A DNA stretch of 64,000 bases from Anaeramoeba flamelloides (taxonomy: Eukaryota; Metamonada; Anaeramoebidae). Location of the stretch: contig JANTQA010000047.1 in assembly GCA_027625915.1 (NCBI GenBank), positions 20,584,001 to 20,648,000 on the forward strand, read 5' to 3'. Positions within the stretch are counted from its first letter, which is position 1. Each line of letters opens with the position of its first letter. Below are positions 46,908-57,710 of this stretch, one piece after another. Under the pieces are notes generated by a model. The model made no database searches. It was not told the DNA's origin and saw only the letters and a list, made by a program, of their open reading frames with translations. Position numbers and translations under genes: made by a program.

Positions 46908-49497
46908 TTTTTTTTATTATTGAAGAAGTGTAAATTATACTCTAGTTGCCCTTATACTTAAATTTCCTTTAAGAAATTTAATCGTAAAATCATAGATTTC
47001 ACGATTATTAACCAATGAAAATAATAATAAACTGTTATGGTTTAAAATTAATTCATATAGGTTTTTTTTCATTTAATTTATTCAGAAATATTAATCTATT
47101 ATTTTCATAGGAAGGGCATACCCACAAAAAATGATCAATATTTTCTATAACTTCCTTTTTTTCGTATTTTAAACATAAAGGACAAAATTTATTTGAATTT
47201 TTATTAATTACATAGTAATATCTGTTTAAGCCATTGGTAAATGTCCTAAATTTTAGGATTGAACTTGAAGGATATCTTAGATATTTTTGAGTTGTAAATA
47301 ATGAATTTTGGTTTCTTAATATTGTGAAGTATTTTTGTGGTATGTCTAGGTTTTCCAGAATTCAGAAGAATAGAGAAAAATCTTTGATTTTACTCAATTC
47401 TTTTAAATTTTGGAAAACCTAACGACATTTCCAACTCTTGAAATTCAATAATTCATTGTATGTGTATTTATAGATTTCCTTTTTTTAATTCAATTAAATC
47501 TTTTGAATTACAGTTAATTTTATTGTTGGTTCGTTGATTAAACTTTATTAATTTTTCTAAATTAGGAAGGGATAAATTTTTTAATTTTTTTTTGAATTTG
47601 AATTTTTTTTTATTTACTGAAATTACCATATTTTCAATTTTAAATTCTGTTTTATAAATAAGAATTGGTGTATTTCTGTTTATTTTGCATATTTCAGTAA
47701 TGGCTGTATTCATCCAAGAATTTAAATAATTTAGAGTTTTTATTTCATAATTAAAAATTTCTAATCCATATGTTAATTGACTTAATATAAAAGATTTAAA
47801 TAATCGGATTTTCAAATTATTATTGAGGGAATTGTTATTAAATAATTGTTTACAGTTATTAAATATTTCTTTAGCTTTTTTTTAATTATAAACTATATGT
47901 GAAATTTTATCCAAATAAATACCCAAATATTTAATTTTTTTTAAATCTTTTGAAATAACTGTTTTATCTTTATTTGGTTTCAATCCAAATTGAATTATAA
48001 TTTCATAAATTGAATTTAATTTTTGATTTAATTGATTTCTATTTCCTTTTATAATTAAGATTAAATCATCTGCAAACTTTTGACAATGGTCTGTTAAAGA
48101 TATTATTTTTAATAAAAGAAAATGTGAAATTAGAGCAAATAAAATAGGTGATAATGGGTCTCCTTGAAATATGCCTAGCCCTTCTCCTTGATAATATTTT
48201 ATTAAAAAATTTTGAATAATTTTATTTAAAATAAATTTTTTTATTTTTTTTTCTAATTATTACAAAACTGATTGAATCAAAACATTTAGCTATATCAATC
48301 ATTATAATATATGTTTTATTATTTTCATTTTCATTATTTGATTTCATATTATTATAAGTATTTAAGAAATTTAAAACTGCAATTCGAGTATCATATTGTT
48401 TTCGAAATCCAAACTGTGATTTGTGAATAAATTCCCAACAGGGTTCAATTAGTTTATATAGCATTTTAAGAAATAATCTTGGTAAACTTTGATTAATTGA
48501 AATTGGTCGATAATTCAAAGCTACCCCCTCATTTCCTTTTTTATGTATAAATAAAATTGATCTTTTTTTAATATATTCAATATTATTCTTATTAGGATTA
48601 AATAGCCAATTATTAAATATATTCTGAATTGCAATTAAATATTTATCATAATTTTTATTTTCAATTTGTTCAAGATTTGAAATGATTTCATCATCACAAA
48701 TAAATTTTAAATTCTCAATTTTTTGAACTCCTTTAACTGATTTATTTTTTAAATTTTTAATAGTGTTTTTAATATTTTCAATTGGAAAAAAATTATCAAT
48801 TTTAAAATTTTTTAAATTTTTAATTTTTAAATTTTTATATAATTTAAAATATTTTTACTTGGTTCAATTGAATTGTTTTTAATATAATCAAAATATTCAT
48901 CCATCGTGTTTTGATTATTTAAAATCATTTTCCTTTTTTTAGACCAAATAAAATTATTTTTTTTCCAAAAATTTTTGTTTTCTATATATTCTAAGTTTAT
49001 TTCATCAATAAATTTATTCCAAGCTTCTTTGTTTATTTTTTTGATTCGATTAATTAAATTTGGGTTAGACAAAATATTTTTAATTAATGGAGCAATTTTA
49101 TGGTCATTTTTATTTTCTTTGTAAATTATATCTGTTTATTTAATAAATTTGGTTTTAAATTTTTTATAGTATTTGTATTTAAAATGAATTTTTTTTCTTT
49201 AAAATAATGAGTAAATTCTTTTTGATAACTATTATTTGTTATAATTTTATATTTTTTCTTAATATTCCACTCTGAATTAATATTGATATTATTAATAATC
49301 ATTTTGTGATCTGACAGATTGTTTTCAATTGATTTTGATATTTTGAGAATTTTTTTATTTTTAAAGTTAATTAAGATATGGTCAATATTATTCTTTCTAC
49401 TATTTATGGAATTAGAAAGGATTTTAAAATTTTTTAATATTATCTTTTTTTTAATTTCATTATCCGTAAGATTTAATTTTTGAAATATTAATCTTTG
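46908..49497 (-). mobile_element. LINE, 5'-truncated in the endonuclease domain, many breaks
   Basis: Same family as 43775-45942, opposite strand. Reading from 49497 down: the C-terminal part of an APE-type endonuclease (NNIDHILINFKNKK ... NNLSDHKMIIN, with the family's SDH motif), then LSNPNLINRIKKINKEAWNKF, reverse transcriptase (NYRPISINQS, GFRKQYDTRIAVLNFLN, MIDIAKCFDSIS, FADD) and the C-terminal region. The tail lies at 46908-46925. Stops and shifts split it into at least four frames, and a 70-bp palindrome interrupts it near 47349. The uninterrupted target is preserved at 11341-11400. Confidence 0.85.
47345..47425. repeat. 70-bp palindrome inside the LINE
   Basis: TTTTCCAGAATTCAGAAGAA ... 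TTTTAAATTTTGGAAAA, with CCTAACGACATTT on one side. Absent from the equivalent place of the plus-strand LINE copy, so it is an insertion. Confidence 0.6.
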
Positions 49498-50085
49498 ATT
49501 TGGCTTGGTTTGATAAAAATATTTGAAAATTGAATTTTGAAAGCAAATTTATCACAAAAGGTTTTTTAAAATAATAATAAATAGTAATGGGTCGAGAAAT
49601 TCTTAATAAAAAATAGTTTGTATTCATTCATACTAAGAAGATAAAGAAAACCAATCTTCCAAAATAGGCTTTTATCGATTTTTTTTTTTTCTCGATTGAT
49701 TTCAACAAATTTATTTGGAATGGTGATCTTTCGTCTTTGGTCTTCTAAAAGTAAATATTTGTTTCAAATGCACACCTTTTCGGTTCTAATTTTTTGGTTT
49801 ACTCTTTGGTTAATTTCGATCATTGGTATAAACACATCTCTAGATCCAAAACTTTATTTAATAAAACCAAAAATTTCATCAAAAAAAATGTTCAAAAAAT
49901 TGAAAAAAATAAGATTCAACTCTGAATTACTTTGGGTTCGTTTTCTTTTCACAAATAGACTAGCGAAAGGTGTTTTGGTTTCAAAGTTTCAATATCTGGT
50001 GGCACTCAAAAAAGATTTTTCAGTAAGGTTCACACAATTAAAAATTTTCAAAATGGTAAAATGTACTTACTTCCTTAATATTTCA
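49498..50085 (+). repeat. Inverted duplicate of 10770-11340; hypothetical frame
   Basis: Right flank of the LINE. Contains a 138-codon frame (49696-50112) with an aromatic, possibly membrane-spanning stretch (LIFWFTLWLISIIGI) followed by a Lys-rich part. The paralogous frame at 10915-11109 is shorter. I do not recognise it; the last residues run into a LINE fragment. Confidence 0.45.
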
Positions 50086-50246
50086 AAACAAATTAAAAGA
50101 AATAAATTTTAATGAATTAATTATCAACCAAGAAAGTTTGGAATTACCAACATGAATTAAAAATTTTGAAATCATATTTTACACTTTAATTTCAATAAGG
50201 GAATTTGAGTCTAAGGGCTAACTAGAGTGTAATTTTCACTTCTTCC
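50086..50246 (+). mobile_element. LINE 3'-end fragment
   Basis: Matches the last ~160 bp of the LINE at 43775-45942, including the GGGAATTTGAGTCTAAGGGC and CTAGAGTGTAATTTTCACTT segments and an A-rich tail. Confidence 0.65.
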
Positions 50247-50790
50247 AAAAAAAAAAAAAAAAGAAATGAGGAATGTTTTCCAATCTTTCAAGATTTAATA
50301 TTTAGATTTATTTTTAATAAGATTTTAAAAATAAGATTAAAGTTTCAATGTGATTTGTTCGTATACAAACTATCAGAAATTACTAAAAGTGAGATTTCAT
50401 AAAAATACAAATCTTTTTCAATTTTAAATCCAAAAATCAGAACAAAAAAAAAATCAAAGATCCCTAAACTGTAAATTTTATTGGATCAAATGAACTCTTT
50501 TAAAAATGATTATTCATTTCTCAAAAGTTGATAAAAGGAGTTGTATATCGGGTTTAATTGTATCCTTGTTGTAATTAATTACTCGATTGCCTTTGAGATT
50601 AAAAATTATTAACATTTACTAGTCCCTTCACAATAAAATAAAAAAAAGATTCTAACTTTTTTAATCAATCAAAAAAATTTTATTAGTTGATTATTTATTT
50701 TTCGAAAAACTATCCTATTAAAAGTTTTAAATGAATTTGGTCTGTTTAAAAATAAATTATAATTGTAAATTAGTCAAAAGAAAGGTCTTA
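50247..50790. other. Intergenic DNA 3' of the GBP-like gene
   Basis: No gene. A lone ACTAGTCCCTT terminus-like motif lies near 50618. Probably includes the 3' untranslated region of the minus-strand gene. Confidence 0.4.
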
Positions 50791-50791
50791 A

Positions 50792-53036
50792 CTAATGATA
50801 ATATTTATAAGGATTCCCTGTTCTACTTGATTGTCTCCAACAATATTGCCCACCCCGAGATCCCGTTTGCCATCCACCAATAGAGTTGCTATAGGGAAGA
50901 GAAGACATACTTGAAGAACTATAACTGCTCCCACTCCCAAGTAGACTCTCTAGTTCACTTCCATAACCGCTACTATAACTACCTCCATAACCGCCAAGTA
51001 GACTCTCAAGTCCACCACTATAACCACTCCCATAGCCACTAGAATAAGGGGAATTCATATAACTGCTTAAACTACCTAAATTGTAACCCGAAGAAGATCT
51101 ATAACTCGGTCTTGATCTATATACTACTACACGTTTGCTACTAAGCTCACTTTTTTCTTTTTTGAGTTTCTTTTTGGTTTCTTTCATCTCTTTCTCAAGT
51201 TCCTTTAAATACTCTGACCCCTGTTTTAATTGGGAAGCCATTTTTTCAATTTGTTTATCAGACTTTTGATTTTGTTGATTCAAATTTGTGACAGCTAACT
51301 TTAATTCATTCATTGACTTTGTAATTATTTCCATTTCTGAATTTTTCTCTGTTATAAGCTTTTCCATTTTTTTATAATTTTGTTTATCATTACAAATTTT
51401 TAAACGTGATTTTAAACTGGATTTCCATCGTTTAATAATCTTGTCAATAGATTTTTCAGCCATTTTTAAATATAGTAATCCTCCTTGATCAGAATCTAAT
51501 TTTTCTAGATCTTTTTGACATTTCTCAAGGACGATCTTTTTGGTCTCCAGAACATATGTGGCAATCACTTTCTGTGCATCTTTAATTTCATTGGGGTCTT
51601 CAATAGAATCCATTTCCTCTTCATTATCAAAATGTGGTGTTAAGGTCTCGTAAATGATTGTTTTAAAATCGTTGACTGTATCTTTTTTGATAGTTTCAAA
51701 TTGTCTCTTTTTATATTGTGTAATGAGATCATCATAGGCGATTTCCTTTTCCGTATTTAATGCTTCAATATAGATTTCAACAGCAGTGGCTAATTCCTGT
51801 CCACAAATCTCTTGTTGATCAAAGAGCTTGGTTTCAAAGAGGCTGGGTATCAACTCTGTAAAGCAAGTTTTTAAATCTTGGGAAAAATATGTGGTGTTGT
51901 CTAACCCTAAATCAAAGCACTTCTTTGCAATGCTTTTCAATTCTTTTTTGATTGGAGCTCTTAATGCAAAAATTTCTAGTTTCTTAAAGGTACTCTTAAT
52001 AATTTTTCGATGTTCTTGGTGATCTTCCCAGTTATTTTCATCAAGAAAGTCTATCAAATATTCTTTAGGACTCACTTTTTCACTATCAATCGTGAAATCA
52101 ATAACCTTGGGGTCATAGTCTCTCATTAAGAACAAAAGACTTGGGAATGGGTTCTTCTTTCTTCGCTGATTTTTCCCTTTTTTGATGATGTTTGCAATTT
52201 GTGTGATGGCACCTAGATTATCAAAAGTGAGGTTGTTGAGTGGCATAGTCTGGTTCAGTATTAAGAGGGAGCTCATTAGGGAAGAGAGTGTTAGTAATTT
52301 GGATGTTAAAAGATCATCACCAAGGTTTGTGCCTTCACAGTCAAGTAAAAGAATGTATCCTTTCAAGTTTGCTTTTAAACGTGTGCAGGGTATTGCTTCG
52401 TTCCACAACCAGATCCCTGAGGTTACTGATTCAGAAGTCGACAGCACCTGGAAGTGTTGTTCAAATTGACTATTGGAATGGAGATAACTTGTCAAATAAT
52501 TTAAAAAAGTAGATTTGCCTATAAACCAGAAAGAAAGAGAGTGTCAAAGAGAAATACATTGAAAAATTGAAAAAAGAAAGATAATTAGAAATGGAAAAAT
52601 CGGAATTTGAAAATCAAAATAAAGAACAAGATCACGTGACAAGACCTAAAAATCAAAAATAAATCAAAGAAATTCTTTCAAAAACTTTCAAAGATTACCA
52701 ATGAGTTCAAAAGAAGATTGGACAAGAGAAGTTCTAGGTCAATTTGAAAATAATTTCAGAAAATAATTGTGAAAACAATTCGGTTGTGGAGAAAAAAGTT
52801 TTACCTTTTCTTGCTTCACCTGTAATTGCAATTGGAAAAAGTGGTCCTGGAAATCGCGACAAACAGTCTTTTCCTTCCTTAGTTAAGATCAGTTTATTTT
52901 TATCATGTTTTACTAATTGAATTGCCTTAGCATTTTTTTGAGCTTGATTGTTTTTGATTTTAATTGTTGTTTCTTTTGGAATTTCAATTGGATATCGAAT
53001 CTTGTTCTTTTTTTGAGTTTGAAAATTTGATGACAT
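50792..53036 (-). CDS. Guanylate-binding-protein-like large GTPase, Ser/Gly/Tyr tail
   Basis: Two exons, 53036-52805 and 52518-50792, around a 286-bp GT/AG intron at phase 1 within the P-loop (G|GC), giving 652 residues. The dynamin-superfamily GBP G domain shows GEARKGKS at residues 73-80, a switch-I Thr near 110 (ESVTSGIWLW), DCEG at 137-140, and LMRDYDP at ~209 with the RD pair that GBP/atlastin GTPases use for guanine recognition. A helical, Lys/Glu-rich coiled-coil region follows to about residue 540. The tail is a low-complexity Ser/Gly/Tyr/Arg segment with repeated (L/S)ESLLG-type units, unlike the CaaX end of vertebrate GBPs, and lacks an obvious membrane anchor. GBPs hydrolyse GTP and oligomerise on membranes or pathogens; the role here is not shown. 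Divergent neighbour: 54483-56227. Confidence 0.88.
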
Positions 53037-54482
53037 TTTGAAGAAAAAAATTAAAAAAAAATAATTTTCATTTTGTTAACTTTATTTAAAACTAAGAATG
53101 TATGGAAAAAAATGTTGAAAAAAAACTCGTTGGAAGATAAAAAACAATTTCTCTTTTGAAAGAATAAGAGTTTGCAAACAAGTTTGATTTTTGACTAAAA
53201 AAGTTAGATTGTTTATCTAAAATGAGATTATTATCAGTCCAATAATCTCTGAGGGCACACCTACTAAAAGTTTATAACTTGTTAACATTTTTTTGAGAAA
53301 TGATTTTCAAAATTGTAGTAATTTGGAACATTTTCGTAAGTTTTTTTCAAACTAATCTCATCCAAAAAGAAGTTGGAATTAAAAATTAATAATGTTAATG
53401 AATTCAAAAATCATAGAGAAAATGGTTAAAGAATCGAGATTAATTGATTTTAAAGAAATTTGTGAAAATAAGTTAAAAAAAAAAAATTAATTTCCTGATA
53501 CGAATGTTATTAAGTTTGATCAACAAAAATATTTTATAAATGAGAAAAATTGATTGAAATCTGAACACTTGTGATTCGTGTTATTTTTAATCATACTTTT
53601 TAGAGACTGTTTTTTTTGCAAATTTTTTTCTCTTTCTAAAAATTTATTTACGATTTTTTATTCAACTAACTTTTCACATTAACCTTTTCTTAATTAAAAA
53701 AGTTGTTCAATTTTAAAAAGCTAAAAAAAAAATTGTTTTCTCTTCAAAAAAAAAATATATTCTTCAGTTGAAATAATTTTGTGTACGAATTTGTTGAATA
53801 ATAGGAAAAAGTACATATCATTAATTTTCAACCAATCAATGACTTTTATAAATTGATAAGTTGATAAAAAAAAATAAAACACAAAAACAATCACCAGATA
53901 TTTAATTCTTAAAGTAGAACAAAATTTAAAACTTTACTATTCAAAATCTGGAGATTTTTTAATATTTGCATATTTTAATATTCTCAATTAATTTAAAGAA
54001 TAAGGTTTCAGAAACATGTTCATTAGTTCAACAGTCAACTCAACTTTCTGATTTTACAACTTTTTCTATTAAAACGTTTTTTTCATCTATATTGAAAGAA
54101 ATGGAATTTAATATCAAGAGTCTCTCAAAAAAACACTACTATTGGTTGCAAAATAAATGGATCAAAATTTTCTTTTAACTTTTCTAAAAAATATTTAGAA
54201 TTATGATTTAATTTAAATTTTAATTCAAAAAATTAACTGAAATTATTTACCATCCTTTTTAGAATTGGCTCTTTTGGTGATTTGATATAGTTCTTGAGGT
54301 GGGATTTTTTTTTAGGAAAACAGAATGAAAAAAATTATGTTGTTTATTTTACAATTAACAATAATACGAAACATTGATTGAATTACTACAAAAAGTAATT
54401 ATTTGATTTAAAAATTAATTCGACAGAAATCAAAAACATTTTTTTTAAAATTTGCGAATAAACAACGAAAAATAAATTACTT
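53037..54482. promoter_or_regulatory. Shared upstream region of the divergent GBP pair
   Basis: 1446 bp separating two head-to-head start codons, presumably holding both promoters. It is AT-rich with no recognised repeat. A 70-codon plus frame at 53966-54178 shows no family resemblance and is not called. No conserved motif could be defined by eye. Confidence 0.4.
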
Positions 54483-56227
54483 ATGAATAATTCAGAATTC
54501 TGCTCTTTAAATATTTTCGAAGAAAATGTTTTGAATGGAAAAAAAACATTGAAACTGAAGAAGACAAACTTGAAGCAAATTCAGTCATTTACAAAGCCTT
54601 TGTTCTCAGTAGGCATTATTGGATCAGCTCGAAAAGGTAATAATGATTCCAAACCAACTTTTAGTTTAACATAATCCTATCCAACCAAAATCTAATCTAA
54701 ATAAATTTCAAATCTAAATATTAAAAAAATTCAAACAATAAACTATCAAAAATTAAAACTATAGGCAAATCAACTTTATTAAATCACACCATTGGGCATT
54801 TGATTGATGAAAAAATTGACTACAACAATTTATTTCCTATGGGAAATAATAGTCAATCTGTAACAAGCGGGATGCTAATTTTGAACAAACCGATCTCTGC
54901 TCAAAAAATGGGGTTATCTAGTTCCCAGGATTTGATGTTTCTTGATGTCCAAGGCACAGATCTTGGAGAGGAAAATACAACAAGACAATTAGTAACAATC
55001 GCGTCTTTATTTAGCTCAGTTTTGATCATAAACGTGGATAAGAATTTCAAAAATTCAACTTTAGATCTTATCAAAAATTTAGCACTTTTAAAAGAAACAC
55101 TAAACTTTTCAGACTTGAAATCTCCACATTTACTTTTTTTGATACGAAACTATTCAAAATATGAATGCGCAATGACCATCAATAGAAAACCGGTATCAAA
55201 AGAGGAATATTTAAAAGATTGGATGGATCCCGAAAAGCACCCAAAATTTGCTGACGATTTAAAATTTATCAATAAACATTTCCCAAGAAGATCAATCTTT
55301 ACAATGAAAAAACCAAAAACCAATCCGAAGCTAGCTTTCAAAAAATTACCCGATTTTGTGAATTTCTTAAAGAATATATTAAACAACTTGAGTCCTTTAT
55401 CATTTGGCAAAATGCAATTGAAGGGGAACGACTTTGCATCGCTAATAGAAAAATGTCATACCGATTTGAAAAAAAAAAAAATGATCCAAGTTTTGGATTT
55501 GGCATCCTTTATTGCAAACAAACACCTTGATGGTATTATTGAAAAGTGCCTTCAAGATTATAAAAATCTTCTAAAAGTTGATTGTTTTCACAATAGATAT
55601 AATTGGAAACGATGGGTTAAGGGTTTGAACTTGTCCCAAATTGAACGTCTAAACAGGAATTATAATTCGATTGATCGGAAATCACAAAGCAAAATAATTA
55701 TAAAATATCAAAAAGATGCATCTATTTTAATGCCTACTTTAGTAAGAGAACGACTGAGTGATCTGAAGAACCAAATGAAACAGAAATCAAAAATTTATCA
55801 AAAGAAAATCAAACAAAATTATAAAAATCAGGTTGAAAAGAAAAAACGCGAAGAACAAGAAGAAAGAATTCAACTAGAAAGAGAGAGGCTAAGAAAAATT
55901 GAACAAGAAAGAATTAGACGACAAAAAGAATTGGAAAAAGAAAGAAAAAGAGAAAGGGAAAGAAAGAAAAAGCTTAAAAAGCAACAAGAGGAACAAGAAA
56001 GACAAGAAAGAGAAAGAGAAAGATTAAAAGAGGAACAACGCAGGATTGAAAGAGAAAGAGAAAGAGTGAGAGAAAGAGAAAGAGAAAGACAAAGACAAAG
56101 AGAAAGAGAAGAAGAAGAAGAAAGAGAAACACGTAACGCACTTATTCATCTATATCTGAACTCCTATCGAAGACCAAGATATTATGGTAGGCGCGTTTAT
56201 ATAGTTAGAAGAGGTTTCTTTTTTTGA
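54483..56227 (+). CDS. Guanylate-binding-protein-like large GTPase, Arg/Glu-rich tail
   Basis: Two exons, 54483-54636 and 54765-56227, with a 128-bp intron at exactly the same P-loop position and phase (G|GC) as the divergent neighbour, giving 538 residues. The G domain has GSARKGKS at 47-54, QSVTSGM with the switch-I Thr near 85, DVQG at 112-115 and LIRNYSK near 178. The guanine-recognition pair reads RN where GBPs usually have RD, which may alter nucleotide preference. A helical region follows, then a long uninterrupted Glu/Arg single-helix or coiled-coil (about residues 410-505) and a basic aromatic end, RRPRYYGRR ... RRGFFF. TGA stop. The N-terminal extension before the G domain is about 46 residues, against 72 in the neighbour. 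Likely an ancient duplicate with a diverged C-terminal half. GTP hydrolysis and oligomerisation are inferred from the family. Confidence 0.88.
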
Positions 56228-56516
56228 GAAATTAGTTAATTGTAATCTTAAAAAAAATATATGATTTCATTCAAAATATGTTTCATTTTTATTTTTAAAA
56301 TAAATTTTGAAAAATAATATTTTTATTATTTCTTTATTACATTAGTTTAATAGTTTGGATCTTTTAATTTTCCTTTTCTTTGTTCGCATTGTACTTATTT
56401 TGTTTGAAAAATAATAGTACTTATCATTTTTTCCAAAAACCAAATAAATATATTCTTTGTTCAAGTTACCTCAAAATATCATTATGTTTATTGTTTTGAT
56501 TTGGAAATAATCTCCT

Positions 56517-57710
56517 TGTTATAATCTGAGTTTGGCCTGGAAGAACGAAAAAAATGAGATTGTTTGAAGTGATATAAGATGATATTGAGGAGTTACAAGA
56601 ACGAAAATTAATATCATCTTAGCACTAGAACAATCTCATTATTTTGAGTCTGGAAGTATAACCAAAACGAAGAATTATAAAAGGTGATTGTTAAACAAAT
56701 GAAACAATATAAGATGCTATTTATTTTTTCAACTTGAGATCTAACTCTTCAAAACATAAAACAAACAAATAACTTTAACCCAAAACAACTAATTTGTTCT
56801 TTTTTAATTGGTACTTTGAAGAACTTGCTCTTCAAAGGATATCTATCCTATCCAATGTATTTAGTGAAAACATTTAAGTAAATGGTTACATTTTCATCCA
56901 ATGGATACAAAACTTGGTAAAAATTTTTACAGAGATAAACTAGATCGTTCATCCATTTAATGAGATATATCTATCCTTTTATTTTCCATTTTTCAGCCAA
57001 TTCTTAAAAGATCAAACATAAATATCTACAGGTATTACCTGGCATTCTTAACAATGAAGTGTTTTGATCATCCCTCTAAAATTTTCTTAATTTGGGTTGA
57101 TGTAGTAAAAAAAATGTTTTATTTTTTATTTTTTTTTCAAAAATTTTCATTTATTTTTTTCTAACTTTGAAAATCTTTTATATAAATGGCCTTTTCTCTC
57201 TTTTTTTAAAAGAAAAAAGAGACCAAATACTTTTTATTTTTTAAAAATAATATTGATTTTTTTTGATCCAAAACCAAAAACAATGTTTGATTTTAGACAT
57301 TGATTTCAATATAGAAATGGAATTTATTCTTTTTCCAAAGTTTCCCCAAATTCTGAAGTACTTTTTATTTTAGGCATTTAAAGAATCAAATGTTTTGGTT
57401 ACTTGAACTAAAAAATTTGTTTACATGGTTTGAAATTGAGACATTGGCAAATCTGAGTGTTATCGATTAAACAACGTCGTAAATAAAAATTTCAAAGTAC
57501 TGTTAAATAACTTTAAATATCATTTTTAAAGTTAAATTTATTAGTAAACTACATCTTATTTTATTTTTTTTAGAATTGAAAATAAGAAGATCAGAAAATT
57601 CCCAAACTTTACTTAATAATTTTTGGATTTCTCAAAATCTTTTCACAACAACTACAATACTATCTTAAACTTTTAACAGGTCTAATCTCTATATTATCTG
57701 TAGTTATCGA
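56517..57710 (+). repeat. Diverged inverted copy of the LamG 3' flank
   Basis: Resembles the reverse complement of 22680-23900. TGGAAGAACGA, GATTGTTTGAAGTGATATAA and GATGATATTGA occur near 56538-56595, and ACAATACTATCTTAAACTTT with TCTAATCTCTATATTATC near 57653-57700. It lies downstream of the second GBP gene in the same relative orientation as it lies downstream of the LamG genes. Confidence 0.55.

Noticed and set aside
53966-54178. 70-codon frame between the two GBP genes
   Set aside because: No recognisable motif or splice-linked partner, and it lies in the presumed shared promoter.
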